A DNA stretch of 64,000 nt from Chloroflexota bacterium (lineage in GTDB: Bacteria > Chloroflexota > Dehalococcoidia > DSTF01 > RBG-16-68-14). Under the pieces are notes generated by a model. That model saw only the letters and a program-made list of their open reading frames with translations, was not told the origin of the DNA and made no database searches. A program made the translations under genes and the position numbers. This document shows, in pieces, positions 18,112-28,259 of the stretch. The stretch is from the NCBI GenBank assembly GCA_029262675.1, contig JAJCYW010000003.1, positions 208,404 through 272,403 of the forward strand, in the 5' to 3' direction. How positions within the stretch are numbered: position 1 is the first letter of the stretch; every line of letters begins with the position of its first letter.

Positions 18112-19173
18112 ATGCCCAGTGAACAAGACGTAATGACGGCGCTTCAACAGGTCCTCGACCCGGATCTGAACCGCGACATCGTGTCACTCGGGTTCGTTCA
18201 GGATGTCGCGGTGACGGATTCGAGCGTCAGCCTGCGCATCGTCCTGACGACGCCCGCCTGCCCGGTGCGCGAGGAGATGAAGCAGCAGGCCGAAGAGTTG
18301 CTGCGTGCGCTGCCGGGCGTAGAAGAGGTGCGCGTGGAGATGGACGCTGAAGTGCGGTCGAACCAATCGACGGGCAACGCACAGCCGGTGGAGGGCGTGC
18401 GCAACATCATCGCCGTGGCCAGCAACAAGGGCGGCGTCGGTAAGACGACCGTTTCGGTGAACCTCGCCGTCGCGCTGGCGAAGCAGGGCGCGCGGGTCGG
18501 CCTGCTGGACGCCGACGTAACAGGGCCGAACGTGCCGATCATGATGGGCTTCGAGGCCGGATTCATGGCGGAGGGTGACAAGGGCCTGCAAACCGTTGAC
18601 AAGTACGGGGTGCGGCTGATCTCGCTCGGGTTTGTGCTGCCGCGTCTGTCGCCCGTGGCCTGGCGCGGCCCGATGGTCGGAACGGCCGTGCGGCAGCTGC
18701 TGCACGACATCCGTTGGGGCGAGCTGGACTACCTGCTGATCGACCTGCCGCCGGGTACCAGCGACGCATCGATGAGCATGGCCCAGGAGGCGGCGATCTC
18801 GGGTGTCGTCATCGTTAGTACGCCGGCGGACGTGGCCTGGGAGGACGCTGGCAAGGCCGTGGCGATGTTCGATAAGCTGAACGTGCCGGTCTTCGGCGTC
18901 GTCGAGAACATGAGCTACTTTCACTGTCCCCACTGCAATGAGCGTTCCGAGATCTTCGGTCACGGCGGAGGCAGGCGGGCGGCGGAGGAGCTGGGGCTGG
19001 AGTTTCTGGGGGAGATTCCCCTGGACACCAAGACACGACAGGGCGCCGATTCCGGCGTGCCGATTACGGAGTCCGATCCGGATTCCCCGCAGGCGCAGGC
19101 ATTCCTGCGGATAGCTGAACAAGTGGCGGCGCGCTGCAGTACGCTGCAGTTTGCCACCGCCGGTATAGAGTAG
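18112..19173 (+). CDS. mrp: Mrp/ApbC family Fe-S cluster carrier ATPase
   Basis: 353 aa. Residues 1-80 are a MIP18/DUF59 domain. Residues 98-340 are a ParA/MinD-type P-loop ATPase with NKGGVGKT (105-112), DADVTGPN and DLPPGTSD, and the bridging cluster pair Cys272-x2-Cys275 (FHCPHC). It carries and transfers Fe-S clusters to apo-proteins. An upstream extension overlaps the regulator by 76 bases; ATG 18112 directly follows the regulator stop and has AGCTGAGG ahead of it. Co-transcribed with the SufR-like gene. Confidence 0.93.
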   Translation: MPSEQDVMTALQQVLDPDLNRDIVSLGFVQDVAVTDSSVSLRIVLTTPACPVREEMKQQAEELLRALPGVEEVRVEMDAEVRSNQSTGNAQPVEGVRNIIAVASNKGGVGKTTVSVNLAVALAKQGARVGLLDADVTGPNVPIMMGFEAGFMAEGDKGLQTVDKYGVRLISLGFVLPRLSPVAWRGPMVGTAVRQLLHDIRWGELDYLLIDLPPGTSDASMSMAQEAAISGVVIVSTPADVAWEDAGKAVAMFDKLNVPVFGVVENMSYFHCPHCNERSEIFGHGGGRRAAEELGLEFLGEIPLDTKTRQGADSGVPITESDPDSPQAQAFLRIAEQVAARCSTLQFATAGIE

Positions 19174-19179
19174 GAAGCT

Positions 19180-20205
19180 ATGACATTACGATTCTTTCGC
19201 CGGAAGTCCGGCGATGCAGACATAGAAGAGACCGAGCCGCCCACGAAGAAGGCGGATCCAGAAAAGAAAGCATCACCCAGAAGGCGTCCCAGTTCGTCAA
19301 GTTCCAGTTCCGCGGGTGGCCGCCGGGCCAAGACGCCGTCCAAGGCGTCCGCCGAGACCCAGAAGGCGCCGGACGAGAAGAAAACACCCTCCCGTCCCAA
19401 GCCGAGCGCGGCTGAGAAGCCCGACGAAGAAGAGAAGCCGACGAAACCGCGAACGCGACGCGGCCGGCGCGGCGGTGCGCGGCGCAGCGGCAGTAAAGCC
19501 GCGCCAGCCGCCGAAGCCGCAGACACCACCGAGGCGCCTCCGGCCGAAAGCGCGCCGAGGCCCGCCACGCGGTCGCGAGGTCGGCAGCCGACGACGGCTC
19601 AGGACGTTGCAACTCAGCAGATGGAGACGCTGAAGGGGTTGCAGGGTTCGCTTGCGGCGATCGAAAGCCGGCTGAAGGGCGGCGGCGACCGCTCGTCGGC
19701 CCTGGCCGACCGGCCGCGCGTGGCGCTCTTCGTCGACGTGCCAAACATCATGTACGGGGCCGAGCGCGAGGGCGTCGTGCTGGACTACGGTAAGGTGTTG
19801 GACTACATCATCGGCAACCGCGAGCTCGTGCGAGCGAGCGCCTACGCGCCCATCAGCGACGACCCCGACGAGAAGCTAGAGACGCAGAAGTTCGTCGAGC
19901 CGTTTGTTGACCTCGGCTACCGCATCGTGACGAAGCCGCTGAAGCGCTTTGCCAACGGCACGATCAAGGCCAACTTCGACGTGGAGCTAGCGATCGACGT
20001 GCTGACGATGTCGGACAGACTCGACACCGTGGTACTGCTATCCGGTGACGGCGACTTCCGCCGCCTAGTGGAGCTCGTTGAGAGCAAGGGCGTGCGCGTC
20101 GAGGTCGTTGCATTTGGTAACAGCACAGCGGCCGAGCTGCGGGCAGTGGCCGACGAGTACACCGACCTGAACGCCCACCTGAAAGAGCTGCGCGTTACCA
20201 AGTAG
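19180..20205 (+). CDS. NYN (PIN-like) domain protein with long disordered N-terminus
   Basis: 341 aa. Residues 10-150 are a low-complexity Lys/Arg/Pro/Ala/Glu-rich tail. Residues 177-340 are a LabA/NYN domain with VALFVDVPNIMYG, a central Asp (NFDVELAIDVL) and the VVLLSGDGDFRRLVE motif; the acidic residues match a Mg-dependent RNase of PIN fold. It is six bases after mrp and one base before the receiver gene. The basic tail suggests RNA or ribosome binding. Function in this operon is unknown. Confidence 0.82.
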   Translation: MTLRFFRRKSGDADIEETEPPTKKADPEKKASPRRRPSSSSSSSAGGRRAKTPSKASAETQKAPDEKKTPSRPKPSAAEKPDEEEKPTKPRTRRGRRGGARRSGSKAAPAAEAADTTEAPPAESAPRPATRSRGRQPTTAQDVATQQMETLKGLQGSLAAIESRLKGGGDRSSALADRPRVALFVDVPNIMYGAEREGVVLDYGKVLDYIIGNRELVRASAYAPISDDPDEKLETQKFVEPFVDLGYRIVTKPLKRFANGTIKANFDVELAIDVLTMSDRLDTVVLLSGDGDFRRLVELVESKGVRVEVVAFGNSTAAELRAVADEYTDLNAHLKELRVTK

Positions 20206-20206
20206 T

Positions 20207-20599
20207 ATGGCGGGCCAGACCAGCGTCCTGATCGCCGAGGACTACCCGGACTTCCGAGCGCGCCTGCTGGCGCTGCTGGAGCCGTTCGGCTTCAACTGCA
20301 TCCCCGTGCAGAACGGACGGCTTGCGATCGAAGTCTTAAAGGATCGCGAGCAAGACCTCCACCTGTTGATTACGGACATGGACATGCCTGTGAATACCGG
20401 CTGGGACGTGATAGCCGCCGCTCGCGAGCACCGTGGCGCTGAGTTGCCCATCATCATGCAGACGGGCGAGGCGGGCTACAGCTATGTGAAGAAGCGGGCG
20501 GCCGAGTTTGCGATCCCGCTGATCGATAAGGTGGACGTTGATGTCCACCTGGCGCCGGCCGTACGGCAAGCGCTAGGGCTGCCGGAAGAGGATCTGTAA
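20207..20599 (+). CDS. Stand-alone response regulator receiver domain
   Basis: 130 aa, only a receiver domain with no output domain. It has the acidic pair Glu11/Asp12, phospho-acceptor Asp57 in TDMDMP, Thr86 in QTGEAG and Lys108 in DKVD. It begins one base after the NYN stop, so it is coupled. No histidine kinase lies in the window. It probably works by protein-protein contact, possibly with the NYN protein (inference). Confidence 0.85.
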   Translation: MAGQTSVLIAEDYPDFRARLLALLEPFGFNCIPVQNGRLAIEVLKDREQDLHLLITDMDMPVNTGWDVIAAAREHRGAELPIIMQTGEAGYSYVKKRAAEFAIPLIDKVDVDVHLAPAVRQALGLPEEDL

Positions 20600-20639
20600 A
20601 GGCAGTCGAAAGAGCGTCGCCGCTTTGCTGTACATCACC

Positions 20640-20667
20640 GTAGGGGCGACTTTCGGGTCGTCCCTAC
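20640..20667. terminator. Bidirectional terminator between receiver gene and methyltransferase
   Basis: 11-bp stem with one G-U (GTAGGGGCGAC / GTCGTCCCTAC) and loop TTTCGG, followed by GTCGTTTCC. The right arm overlaps the methyltransferase stop codon at 20664-20666. Confidence 0.7.
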
Positions 20668-21452
20668 GTCGTTTCCACGGTGGCGGCTTCATCGATGCGG
20701 CGGCGCGCCAGCTCAGCGTACTCCGGCACCGACTCGATCAGCAGCCAGCGCCTATCGTTGGCCGCCGCTGCGACCGCGAGCGTGCCGGAGCCGCCGAACG
20801 GGTCGAGCAGCAGGTCGCCGGGCTGGGAGGCGAGCAGTACGGCTCGTTCTAGGAGCGCCAGCGGCTTCTGCGAAGGGTGCGGGCCGTTCACGCGCTCGCG
20901 CTTGGCGGTGACGGGAAACTCCCAAAGATTGCGCATCTGGCGGCCGCCGTTCATCTCCTTGGCGTCCCAGTAGTTGAACGTCCACTTCTTCGCCCGCTTC
21001 GGCGTCTCGTTGACAGCCCAGATGATCTGCTCTGTGCTCTCTGTGAGCATGCGGGCCGTGATATTCGGCTGGGCGTTCGGTTTGAACCAGACGACCGAGT
21101 TGAGGATGCGGCGGTCGAGCAGGTGACCGAGGACGAAGCCGAGCAGGTAGATGTTGTGGAACGTGCCGAATACTAGAATATTGCCGTTCGGCTTAACGAC
21201 GCGGCAAACCTCGCGCAGCCAGTCGACCGTGAACTGGAGGTACTCGTCCTCGCCGAACTGGTCCCAGGCCTCTTGAATCGTCACGTGCGACGAGAACGCC
21301 CAGCCCAGGCCTCGCTTGTTGTGCCTGCCGCGTCCGGAGGCGATGCCGAACGGCGGGTCGGCGATGCAGTGGTCGATACAGTCGTCCGGCCAGGAGCGTA
21401 TGCTCTCCAGGCAATCGCCGGTGAGTAGCTGGTTGGGCTTGGGGCTCTTCAA
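20664..21452 (-). CDS. Solitary DNA methyltransferase, beta-class order
   Basis: 262 aa. The catalytic motif IV ADPPFG is at 31-36, the HPSQKP target-region element near residue 195, and the SAM-binding motif I DPFGGSGT near 218. This IV-before-I order marks beta-class N6-adenine or N4-cytosine enzymes. No restriction endonuclease is adjacent, so it is an orphan methylase, possibly epigenetic or protective. It is convergent with the receiver gene and 96 bases downstream of the kinase gene, so it may be the tail of the pyr transcript. Confidence 0.88.
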   Translation of the reverse strand: MKSPKPNQLLTGDCLESIRSWPDDCIDHCIADPPFGIASGRGRHNKRGLGWAFSSHVTIQEAWDQFGEDEYLQFTVDWLREVCRVVKPNGNILVFGTFHNIYLLGFVLGHLLDRRILNSVVWFKPNAQPNITARMLTESTEQIIWAVNETPKRAKKWTFNYWDAKEMNGGRQMRNLWEFPVTAKRERVNGPHPSQKPLALLERAVLLASQPGDLLLDPFGGSGTLAVAAAANDRRWLLIESVPEYAELARRRIDEAATVETT

Positions 21453-21548
21453 CCGTCCGGCACGTCTCCGTAGTTACGTACTCCACAGGCAATTGTTCAA
21501 CCGCTATGGTACCTGCGTGGATCAGGCCGGTCAACCGCCAACAGCCGA

Positions 21549-22103
21549 TTAGGCGTCCGGCGTCGGCTCGGTGTTCGCCCCATCGCCGCGTTCCGTATCG
21601 CCGCCGACGTAGTCTAGCGCCAGTTCGAGGCAGCGTTCGATTGGCCGCGTAGTGTCGATCCGCAGATACGCGCCCGGCGGCGTGATTGAGGAGCGGTGCT
21701 CGTCGAGCACCTCTTCGCCGGGGTTGCTGGGCAGCCGCGGCCGTTCGCGTAACCGCCGGCCGAGCTCGTCCCGGTCTGGGCAGTAGCACTCGATGAAGTG
21801 GTAGGGGACGTGGCGCTCGCTTGCGAGTGCGAGGCCCTTCCGCGGGATCTGCTCCCAGAACGAAGGGCTGTCCAGGACGACGCTCCAGCCCTGACCGAGC
21901 AGGTGGTCGGCGAGCTCGAACATCGATTCGTAGGCGCTGCTCCCGGCGAGGCTATTCTCGACCCCGGCCTCGAGCGCCGCTGACTTCAGCACGTCCTTGT
22001 CGATGACGGCGGCGTCGAGGCTGCGGCCGATCAGTCGCGCCAGGGCGCTCTTGCCGGAGCCGGGCACGCCGGCCATCTGTAGCAGGAAGAGCGGGCTAGT
22101 CAT
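21549..22103 (-). CDS. P-loop kinase (AAA_33/Zeta-type)
   Basis: 184 aa. Walker A GVPGSGKS near residue 12, DKDVLKSAALEAG (a lid or substrate segment), VVLDSPSFWEQ (Walker B-like), then a long basic RRLRERPRLPSN lid. It resembles small-molecule or zeta-toxin-like kinases. Its open frame continues upstream inside pyrK sequence, but ATG 22103 is the first start after the pyrK stop and gives the P-loop its usual place. It follows pyrK by 35 bases in the pyrimidine operon. No antitoxin gene is visible. Substrate unknown. Confidence 0.72.
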   Translation of the reverse strand: MTSPLFLLQMAGVPGSGKSALARLIGRSLDAAVIDKDVLKSAALEAGVENSLAGSSAYESMFELADHLLGQGWSVVLDSPSFWEQIPRKGLALASERHVPYHFIECYCPDRDELGRRLRERPRLPSNPGEEVLDEHRSSITPPGAYLRIDTTRPIERCLELALDYVGGDTERGDGANTEPTPDA

Positions 22104-22138
22104 GTCGAATCCATCCGCGGGCCGATTCCCGCAGTCTC

Positions 22139-22930
22139 CTAGAAGATATCCCGCAGGTCGAACCGGGGGCCGTCCTTGCAGACCAGTCGCATGCCCTTCT
22201 TCGTCTCGACCGCGCAGCCGTAGCAGATACCGGCACCGCAGGCCATGCCCTCCTCCATCAGCACCTGCACGGGCCGGCGGGGCGCGTTTCCGTGCATGAC
22301 GCGGGCCATCGCCTGGAACATCGGGTTGGGGCCGCAGGCGAAGGCTTGGTCGCACCACTCCAGGTGCTCCAGGAAGTCCTCCGTGGCGAGCCCGCGGCGG
22401 CCAAGCGATCCGTCCTCCGTGGTGACGATCACCTCGACCTCGGCTGGCAGTTGCGAGGCCGGGTAGATCTGTTCCGCGCTGCGGCCGCCGAGGACGAGCG
22501 TGACGCTCTTATTGTCTGCCAGCGCTGCTTCGGCGAGCCAGACGAGCGGCGCGACGCCGACGCCGCCGGCGACGAGCAAGAGTTGCTGCGATGTGGGCCG
22601 CACGCTGAAACCCCGGCCGAGCGGGCCCCAGCAGGCGACGGCGTCGCCGGGCGTGCGGGACGCAAGCCACTGCGTGCCACGGCCGACGACGTCGTAGAGA
22701 AGCGACCACTCGGTGCCGTCGGGGCCTTCGCGGAGGCGGTGGAAGCTGAACGGCCGTGGCAGAAGCGGGTCGCAGGGCAGGCGGCAGTCCGGCTCCGCCA
22801 CGGTGACGCGCAGCATCAGGAACTGGCCGGGAACGGCGGCGCGCAGCAGCTCTGGGGCGGCGAACCAGGTGACGTACGTATTGCCGTAGAGTCGCGCGTT
22901 TTCCGTGACGGTGGCGACAATCTGTTTCAT
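22139..22930 (-). CDS. pyrK: Dihydroorotate dehydrogenase electron transfer subunit
   Basis: 263 aa ferredoxin-reductase-type flavoprotein. It has an [11 protein letters not shown] motif near residue 60, a [19 protein letters not shown]-binding segment, and the PyrK-specific 2Fe-2S cluster motif Cys-x4-Cys-x2-Cys-x-Cys region ([10 protein letters not shown], then VCKDGP). It passes electrons from PyrD to NAD. It overlaps carB by four bases (ATGA). Its partner pyrD is 5.3 kb away on the same strand. Confidence 0.93.
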   Translation of the reverse strand: MKQIVATVTENARLYGNTYVTWFAAPELLRAAVPGQFLMLRVTVAEPDCRLPCDPLLPRPFSFHRLREGPDGTEWSLLYDVVGRGTQWLASRTPGDAVACWGPLGRGFSVRPTSQQLLLVAGGVGVAPLVWLAEAALADNKSVTLVLGGRSAEQIYPASQLPAEVEVIVTTEDGSLGRRGLATEDFLEHLEWCDQAFACGPNPMFQAMARVMHGNAPRRPVQVLMEEGMACGAGICYGCAVETKKGMRLVCKDGPRFDLRDIF

Positions 22931-25900
22931 CGTAGGTATTCCGCAAGCGGCTGGATGGTGTACGCTTGGTCACCGGCTATCAGCGCGTCGACGGCGGCGC
23001 GGGCGGTGTCGAGGCTGGTGAAGCAGGGGATGCGTCGCTCGGCGGCCGCGCGGCGCAAGCGGAACCCGTCGCGCAGGGTACCCGTAATGCGGCCCTCGGA
23101 GATGTTGATCACGCCGTCCACCGATCCGTCTTGAATCACGTCGACGACGTTGGGGTGGCCCTCGCTCAGCTTCTTCGTCGCCTGCTCGACCGGCAGGCCG
23201 AAGGCCGCGATCATCGCGGCCGTGCCTTCCGTTGCGAACAGGCGAAAGCCCGCGTCCGCGAGGCGGCGGATGATGGGCTCGGCCTCCCGTTTGTGCTTGT
23301 CGGCGATGCTGAGCAGCACGCCGCCGCCGGGTGGCAGCGCCAGTTCCGCCGAGACGAGCGCCTTTGCGAGCGCGGCCGGAAACGTGTGGTCGACGCCCAT
23401 CACCTCACCGGTCGACTTCATCTCGGGGCCGAGGTAGGTGTCGACCCCGCCCAGCTTCGACATCGAGAACGCCGGCGCCTTTACCGCGACGAGGTCCTGC
23501 TGCGGCTGCAGCCCGCCCCGATAGCCCTGCTCCGCGAGCGAGTGGCCCAGCATGACCTGCGCCGCGAGGCCGACCATTGGCACGCCCGTGACCTTTGCGA
23601 TGAACGGGATGGTGCGCGATGACCTGGGGTTGACCTCCAGCACGTAGATGTCCGAGCCGGTTTCGGACGGAACGACGACGTACTGGATGTTCATGAGCCC
23701 GCTCACCCGGAGAGCGAGCCCGATCCGCTCCGTGTAGTCGACGATGGTTGCGATCTCGCTGTCCGTGAGGTGGTTCGGGGGATAGACGGCCATCGAATCG
23801 CCTGAATGGACGCCGGCCCGCTCGATGTGCTCCATGATCCCCGGGATCAGCACCTGTTCGCCGTCACAGACGGCATCGACTTCGATCTCGCGGCCTTCCA
23901 GGTACTTGTCGATCAGGACGGGCTTGTTCGGCCCGGCCTCCGCCGCGATCTCAACGTAGCGGGCAAGCTCCTCGGCGTTCTGCGCGATCTCCATCGCGCG
24001 GCCACCGAGGACGTAGCTCGGACGGACGAGCACCGGGTAAGCGATGACGTCGGCAGTCTTTAGTGCGTCGTCGACGTTGGTAACGGCGGCGCCTGGCGGC
24101 TGGGGTATGGCGAGCTTGGCGAGGAACTCCTCGAAGCGGCTGCGGTCCTCTGCCATATCGATAGCTTCCGCGCTGGAGCCGAGGATGGGTATGGCGGCCA
24201 ACGACAGCGGCGTCGCGAGGTTGACGGCGGTCTGGCCGCCGAACTGGACAATTGACGGCGGGAATTGCTGCGTCGGGCCGGCCTCGTTATCGAGGATGTC
24301 GCGGACGGACTCTTCGTCCAGCGGTTCGAAGTAGAGGCGGTCGGAGGTATCGAAGTCGGTGGAGACGGTCTCGGGGTTGGAGTTGGCGATGATGGCGCCG
24401 TAGCCGGCCTTCTGGAGCGCCCAGGCGGCGTGCACGGAGCAGTAGTCGAACTCGATCCCCTGGCCGATGCGGATCGGCCCGCTTCCGATGACGAGCGCCT
24501 TATCGCCCGTCAGCGGCTCCGCTTCGTTCTCTTCCCCGTAGGTGCTGTAGAAGTACGGCGTCGCGGCGTCGAATTCGGCGGCGCACGTGTCCACCGTCTT
24601 GTAGACGGGCCGGATGCCGAGCTCGATGCGGCGCTGGCGCACGCGCTCCGTGAGCTCGCCGGCCAGCACGCCGATCTGCTCGTCGGAGAAGCCGAGTCGC
24701 TTGGCGTCGCGGAGCAGCTCCGGCGCCAGCGGCTCCGCGAGCAGCCGCCTTTCCATGGCGACGATGCCGGCCAGCTTGTCCAGGAACCAGGGGTCGATGC
24801 CGGTGCGGAGCGCAAGGTCCATAGTCGGCGTTTCGCGGCGGAGAGCGGCCATCAGTCGCCAGAGCCGGTCGTCGGTGGCAGGTATGGAACCGTCCAGCGC
24901 GCCGTTATCCTGCCAGGCGGGGTCTTCCCAGAGCAGCGAGCGGTTGCCCTGCTCCAGCGAGCGGACGGCCTTCTGGAGGGCGGCTTCGAAGGAGCGGTCG
25001 ATGGCCATCACCTCGCCTGTGGCCTTCATCTGTGTGCCTAAGGTGCGGTCGCCCTTCGGGAATTTGTCGAAGGGCCAGCGCGGGATCTTGACGACGACGT
25101 AGTCCAGCGCGGGCTCGAACGCAGCAGTCGTCTTCTGCGTAACGGCGTTCTGGATCTCGTCGAGGCGTTTGCCGACGGCGATCTTGGCCGCTACGCGCGC
25201 GATGGGGTAGCCGGTAGCTTTCGACGCCAGCGCCGAGCTGCGGGAGACGCGCGGGTTGACTTCGATCACGTAGTATGGTGGGTAGCCATCGTCTGGCAGC
25301 GGCCACGGGGCGATCTCCGGCCGGGGCGCGAGGGCAAGCTGGACGTTGCAGCCGCCCTCCACGCCGAGCGCCCGAATGATCTTGAGGCTGGCGGTGCGGA
25401 GCATCTGGTACTCCTTGTCCGTCAGCGTCTGGCTGGGCGCGACGACGATGCTATCGCCGGTGTGGACGCCCATCGGGTCTAAGTTCTCCATATTGCAGAT
25501 CGTGATGCAGGTGTCGTTGGCGTCGCGCATCACCTCGTACTCGATCTCTTTCCAGCCGCGCAGGTAGCGTTCGACCAGGACTTGGCCGATCGGGCTGGCA
25601 GCGAGACCAGAAGTTACCGTGCGCTCGAGTTCCTCTTCCGTCGTTGCGACACCTCCGCCGGTGCCGCCGAGCGTGTAGGCGGGTCTAATAACGAGCGGCA
25701 GGCCGAGCCGCGTTGCGACGGCCTTCGCGTCCGCCAGCGATGTGACGGTCTCGCTCTCCGGCGTCGGCTCCCCGATCTCCGCGAGGAGCTTGCCGAAGAG
25801 CTCGCGGTCTTCCGCCTTGCGGATCGTTTCGAGGGGCGTTCCGAGCAGCCGGACGTCATACTTATCGAGCACGCCGGCGTCGGCGAGGTCGACCGCGAGG

Positions 25901-26181
25901 TTGAGGCCGGTCTGGCCGCCCAGCGTGGGCAGGAGGCCGTCCGGCCGCTCGCGTTCGATGATTCGGGAGACGACATCGACCGTCAGCGGCTCGATGTAGA
26001 TCACGTCGGCAACGTCGGCGTCGGTCATGATCGTCGCCGGGTTGGAGTTGACGAGGACAGACGTGACGCCCTCCTCTTTCATCGCCTTGCAGGCCTGGGT
26101 GCCAGCGTAGTCGAACTCGGCGGCTTGACCGATAATGATGGGGCCGGAGCCGATGATGAGGACCTTTGAGGGCTTGGTCAT
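22927..26181 (-). CDS. carB: Carbamoyl-phosphate synthase large chain
   Basis: 1084 aa from ATG 26181; a GTG two codons upstream (26187) is possible, and neither has a strong ribosome site. Two homologous ATP-grasp halves are visible, each starting with a GSGPI-type loop (residue ~10 and ~570), with the oligomerisation domain between and the allosteric MGS-like domain at the end ([10 protein letters not shown]). It makes carbamoyl phosphate from bicarbonate, ATP and ammonia delivered by CarA. Within the operon it is separated from carA by a GNAT gene and a membrane-protein gene. Confidence 0.96.
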   Translation of the reverse strand: MTKPSKVLIIGSGPIIIGQAAEFDYAGTQACKAMKEEGVTSVLVNSNPATIMTDADVADVIYIEPLTVDVVSRIIERERPDGLLPTLGGQTGLNLAVDLADAGVLDKYDVRLLGTPLETIRKAEDRELFGKLLAEIGEPTPESETVTSLADAKAVATRLGLPLVIRPAYTLGGTGGGVATTEEELERTVTSGLAASPIGQVLVERYLRGWKEIEYEVMRDANDTCITICNMENLDPMGVHTGDSIVVAPSQTLTDKEYQMLRTASLKIIRALGVEGGCNVQLALAPRPEIAPWPLPDDGYPPYYVIEVNPRVSRSSALASKATGYPIARVAAKIAVGKRLDEIQNAVTQKTTAAFEPALDYVVVKIPRWPFDKFPKGDRTLGTQMKATGEVMAIDRSFEAALQKAVRSLEQGNRSLLWEDPAWQDNGALDGSIPATDDRLWRLMAALRRETPTMDLALRTGIDPWFLDKLAGIVAMERRLLAEPLAPELLRDAKRLGFSDEQIGVLAGELTERVRQRRIELGIRPVYKTVDTCAAEFDAATPYFYSTYGEENEAEPLTGDKALVIGSGPIRIGQGIEFDYCSVHAAWALQKAGYGAIIANSNPETVSTDFDTSDRLYFEPLDEESVRDILDNEAGPTQQFPPSIVQFGGQTAVNLATPLSLAAIPILGSSAEAIDMAEDRSRFEEFLAKLAIPQPPGAAVTNVDDALKTADVIAYPVLVRPSYVLGGRAMEIAQNAEELARYVEIAAEAGPNKPVLIDKYLEGREIEVDAVCDGEQVLIPGIMEHIERAGVHSGDSMAVYPPNHLTDSEIATIVDYTERIGLALRVSGLMNIQYVVVPSETGSDIYVLEVNPRSSRTIPFIAKVTGVPMVGLAAQVMLGHSLAEQGYRGGLQPQQDLVAVKAPAFSMSKLGGVDTYLGPEMKSTGEVMGVDHTFPAALAKALVSAELALPPGGGVLLSIADKHKREAEPIIRRLADAGFRLFATEGTAAMIAAFGLPVEQATKKLSEGHPNVVDVIQDGSVDGVINISEGRITGTLRDGFRLRRAAAERRIPCFTSLDTARAAVDALIAGDQAYTIQPLAEYLR

Positions 26182-26188
26182 CCCCACA

Positions 26189-26656
26189 TCATCGTCTTCT
26201 CATGGACCGGGCGCGCACACGCGGCTGCGCGGCAGGCGCGCCGAGGCCGGCCAGCCTGTCGGCAATGCCGAAACCGACGGTGAACGCGCCGGCGAGCGGT
26301 AACGCGACCGCGACGTAGATTGGCACCGGCACGACGAAGAGCAGCAGTGCCATCAGTGCGAGGCCGCAGCCGCCGACAACGAAGCCGGTGGCGTACCCTG
26401 GCCATTCCATGATCCAGTCGGACGCCAGTGGCCAGGCCGTGAAGAAGATGCCGAGGAACAGACCGGCCGCGAAGATGGCGGCGGAGAGCGAAGCCAGTCC
26501 GAACAAGAGGCCCTTTAGCCCTTCGCCGTCGAGCGCGAAAATCAGGCCGCTGACAAGGCCAAACACGAGCAGCACCGGCACGGCGAGCGCCGACATGCCG
26601 GCGATGCAGAGCGCGCCGTAGGCGACGCGGCCTATCGGATCGATTCGGCGGATCAC
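26189..26656 (-). CDS. Small integral membrane protein of unknown function
   Basis: 155 aa from GTG 26656, with four predicted membrane helices (about residues 19-41, 48-70, 85-110, 113-135) and an Arg-rich tail. The open frame extends upstream but that part is a shadow of the GNAT gene. No ribosome site is convincing; an internal ATG about 20 codons on is an alternative start. It lies between a GNAT and carB inside the pyrimidine operon, with its stop just before the carB start. I do not recognise a family. Confidence 0.55.
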   Translation of the reverse strand: MIRRIDPIGRVAYGALCIAGMSALAVPVLLVFGLVSGLIFALDGEGLKGLLFGLASLSAAIFAAGLFLGIFFTAWPLASDWIMEWPGYATGFVVGGCGLALMALLLFVVPVPIYVAVALPLAGAFTVGFGIADRLAGLGAPAAQPRVRARSMRRR

Positions 26657-26703
26657 GGAACGTTGGTGAACGTCATTGCGGAGCAGCAGGGCAGCGGCGC
26701 ATG

Positions 26704-27171
26704 CTAGCCGCTCTCCTCGTAGAGGGGTAGCTCGAAGACGGTGTCCGGGTTGTACATTGGTACCAGCGCACCGATGCCGGAGAGAAAGCTGAGGGCGGTC
26801 TGATTGTGCTCCGGCAGGCGGGCGCGGATGCGCTTGTAGCCCTTGTCGCGGGCAAACTCGAGCGCGCACTCGGCGAGCGCGGTGCCCAGGCCCTTGCGGC
26901 GGTGCTCGGGGAGCAGCCAGACGCCTAGCACGGAGGTCTCCGGCTGCTGCGTGTCGAAGTCGAGCGCGCTGAAGCCGATGGCTTCGCCCTCCAGCAGGCA
27001 GAGGAAGATGCCGCCGGCGTCGCCCAGACGCGTGAGCCAGGTCTCCACTCGCTCCGGCGTCGTCTCGCCGTCGAAGCCGACCGGGTTGGGCTCCTTGACG
27101 ATTGCGTTGATGATGCCGGCGATGACGCCGGCGTCGTCTGTTGTGGCCTGGCAATAGGTCGGATCGGTCAT
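26704..27171 (-). CDS. GNAT family N-acetyltransferase
   Basis: 155 aa. The acetyl-CoA site is visible as VWLLPEHRRKGLGTAL (motif A, R/Q-x-x-G-x-G/A) near residues 83-98, followed by the motif B helix LEFARDKGYKRI. The start overlaps the carA stop by four bases, so it is translated with the pyrimidine genes. Substrate is unknown; its place between carA and carB is probably incidental. Confidence 0.85.
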   Translation of the reverse strand: MTDPTYCQATTDDAGVIAGIINAIVKEPNPVGFDGETTPERVETWLTRLGDAGGIFLCLLEGEAIGFSALDFDTQQPETSVLGVWLLPEHRRKGLGTALAECALEFARDKGYKRIRARLPEHNQTALSFLSGIGALVPMYNPDTVFELPLYEESG

Positions 27172-28259
27172 CGTGCGGCCTCCTCCACCATGTCGAGAAA
27201 ACGTGTGAACAGGAACTCGCTGTCGTGCGGCCCCGGCGACGCCTCCGAATGGTACTGGATGGTGAACGCCGGTAGCTCTCGGTGCCGCAGCCCCTCACAG
27301 GTGCCGTCGTTGAGGTGGACGTGGCTGACCTCCACGCTGGATGCGAGTCCGTCCGGGTCGACGGCGTAGCCGTGGTTCTGTGACGTAATCGTCACCGCGC
27401 CGCTGGCCGCGTCGCGGACGGGGTGATTCGCGCCGCGGTGTCCGAACTTGAGCTTGTACGTGCCGGCGCCGCAGGCGCGGGCGAGTACCTGGTGGCCGAT
27501 GCAGATGCCGAAGATCGGCAGGCGTCCGATCAGGCCGCGCACGGTCGCCAGCGGCGCATCGAGCAGCGCCGGGTCGCCGGGGCCCGGCGAAAGAACGACG
27601 CCGTCGGGCTTCATCGCCAGGATGTCTTCTGCGATTGTCGTGTAAGGCACGGTGGTGGCCTCGCAGCCGAGGCGAGTGAGGATGCGGAGAATGTTGTGCT
27701 TGACGCCGAGGTCGAGGACGACGATGTTGCGCCTCGGGGCGTCTGCGTCACCGTGCGGCCACGTCGACGCTTCGGTCGCGCTGACCTCGCGCACGAAGTC
27801 GCTGCCATCGTAGCGCGGCGCGGTGCGCAGCGTTGCGAGCGCGGCGTCGGGGGAGTCGCCGTGGCTGATTACGCCCATCATGACGCCGGCAGAGCGAATT
27901 TTGCGCGTGAGCGCCCGCGTGTCGACGCCGGCGATGCCAGGGATGCCGGCGTCGGCCAGGAAGCCGTGCAGCGTGCCGGTGCTGTTCCAGTGCGAGGGCA
28001 GCTCGCAGTCCTCGCGGACGACGAAGCCGCGAACCTGGAGCCGCGCCGATTCGCTGTCGAGGTCGTTGACGCCGTAGTTGCCCTGCAGCGGGTAGGTCAT
28101 CGTCAGGATCTGGCCTGCGAACGAGGGGTCGGTGAGGGCCTCTTGATAGCCCGTCATCGCGGTCGTGAAGACGACCTCGCCCGTCGCCTCGGCCGCCGCG
28201 CCGAACGCCGTGCCGCCGAACACCGTGCCGTCTTCGAGTATGAGGTGGGCGGCGGTCAT
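27168..28259 (-). CDS. carA: Carbamoyl-phosphate synthase small chain
   Basis: 363 aa. The N-terminal CPSase_sm_chain domain (LILEDGTVFGGTAFG ...) is followed by a class I glutamine amidotransferase domain with the Cys nucleophile in GICIGHQ and the His-x-Glu pair in YHSEASPGP. It releases ammonia from glutamine for CarB. An upstream frame extension overlaps pyrC; ATG 28259 overlaps the pyrC stop by four bases and fits the family N-terminus exactly. Confidence 0.95.
   Translation of the reverse strand: MTAAHLILEDGTVFGGTAFGAAAEATGEVVFTTAMTGYQEALTDPSFAGQILTMTYPLQGNYGVNDLDSESARLQVRGFVVREDCELPSHWNSTGTLHGFLADAGIPGIAGVDTRALTRKIRSAGVMMGVISHGDSPDAALATLRTAPRYDGSDFVREVSATEASTWPHGDADAPRRNIVVLDLGVKHNILRILTRLGCEATTVPYTTIAEDILAMKPDGVVLSPGPGDPALLDAPLATVRGLIGRLPIFGICIGHQVLARACGAGTYKLKFGHRGANHPVRDAASGAVTITSQNHGYAVDPDGLASSVEVSHVHLNDGTCEGLRHRELPAFTIQYHSEASPGPHDSEFLFTRFLDMVEEAAR

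Noticed and set aside
21549..22103. Zeta-type toxin of a toxin-antitoxin pair
   Set aside because: No adjacent small antitoxin gene; it lies within the pyr operon, so a metabolic kinase is equally possible.
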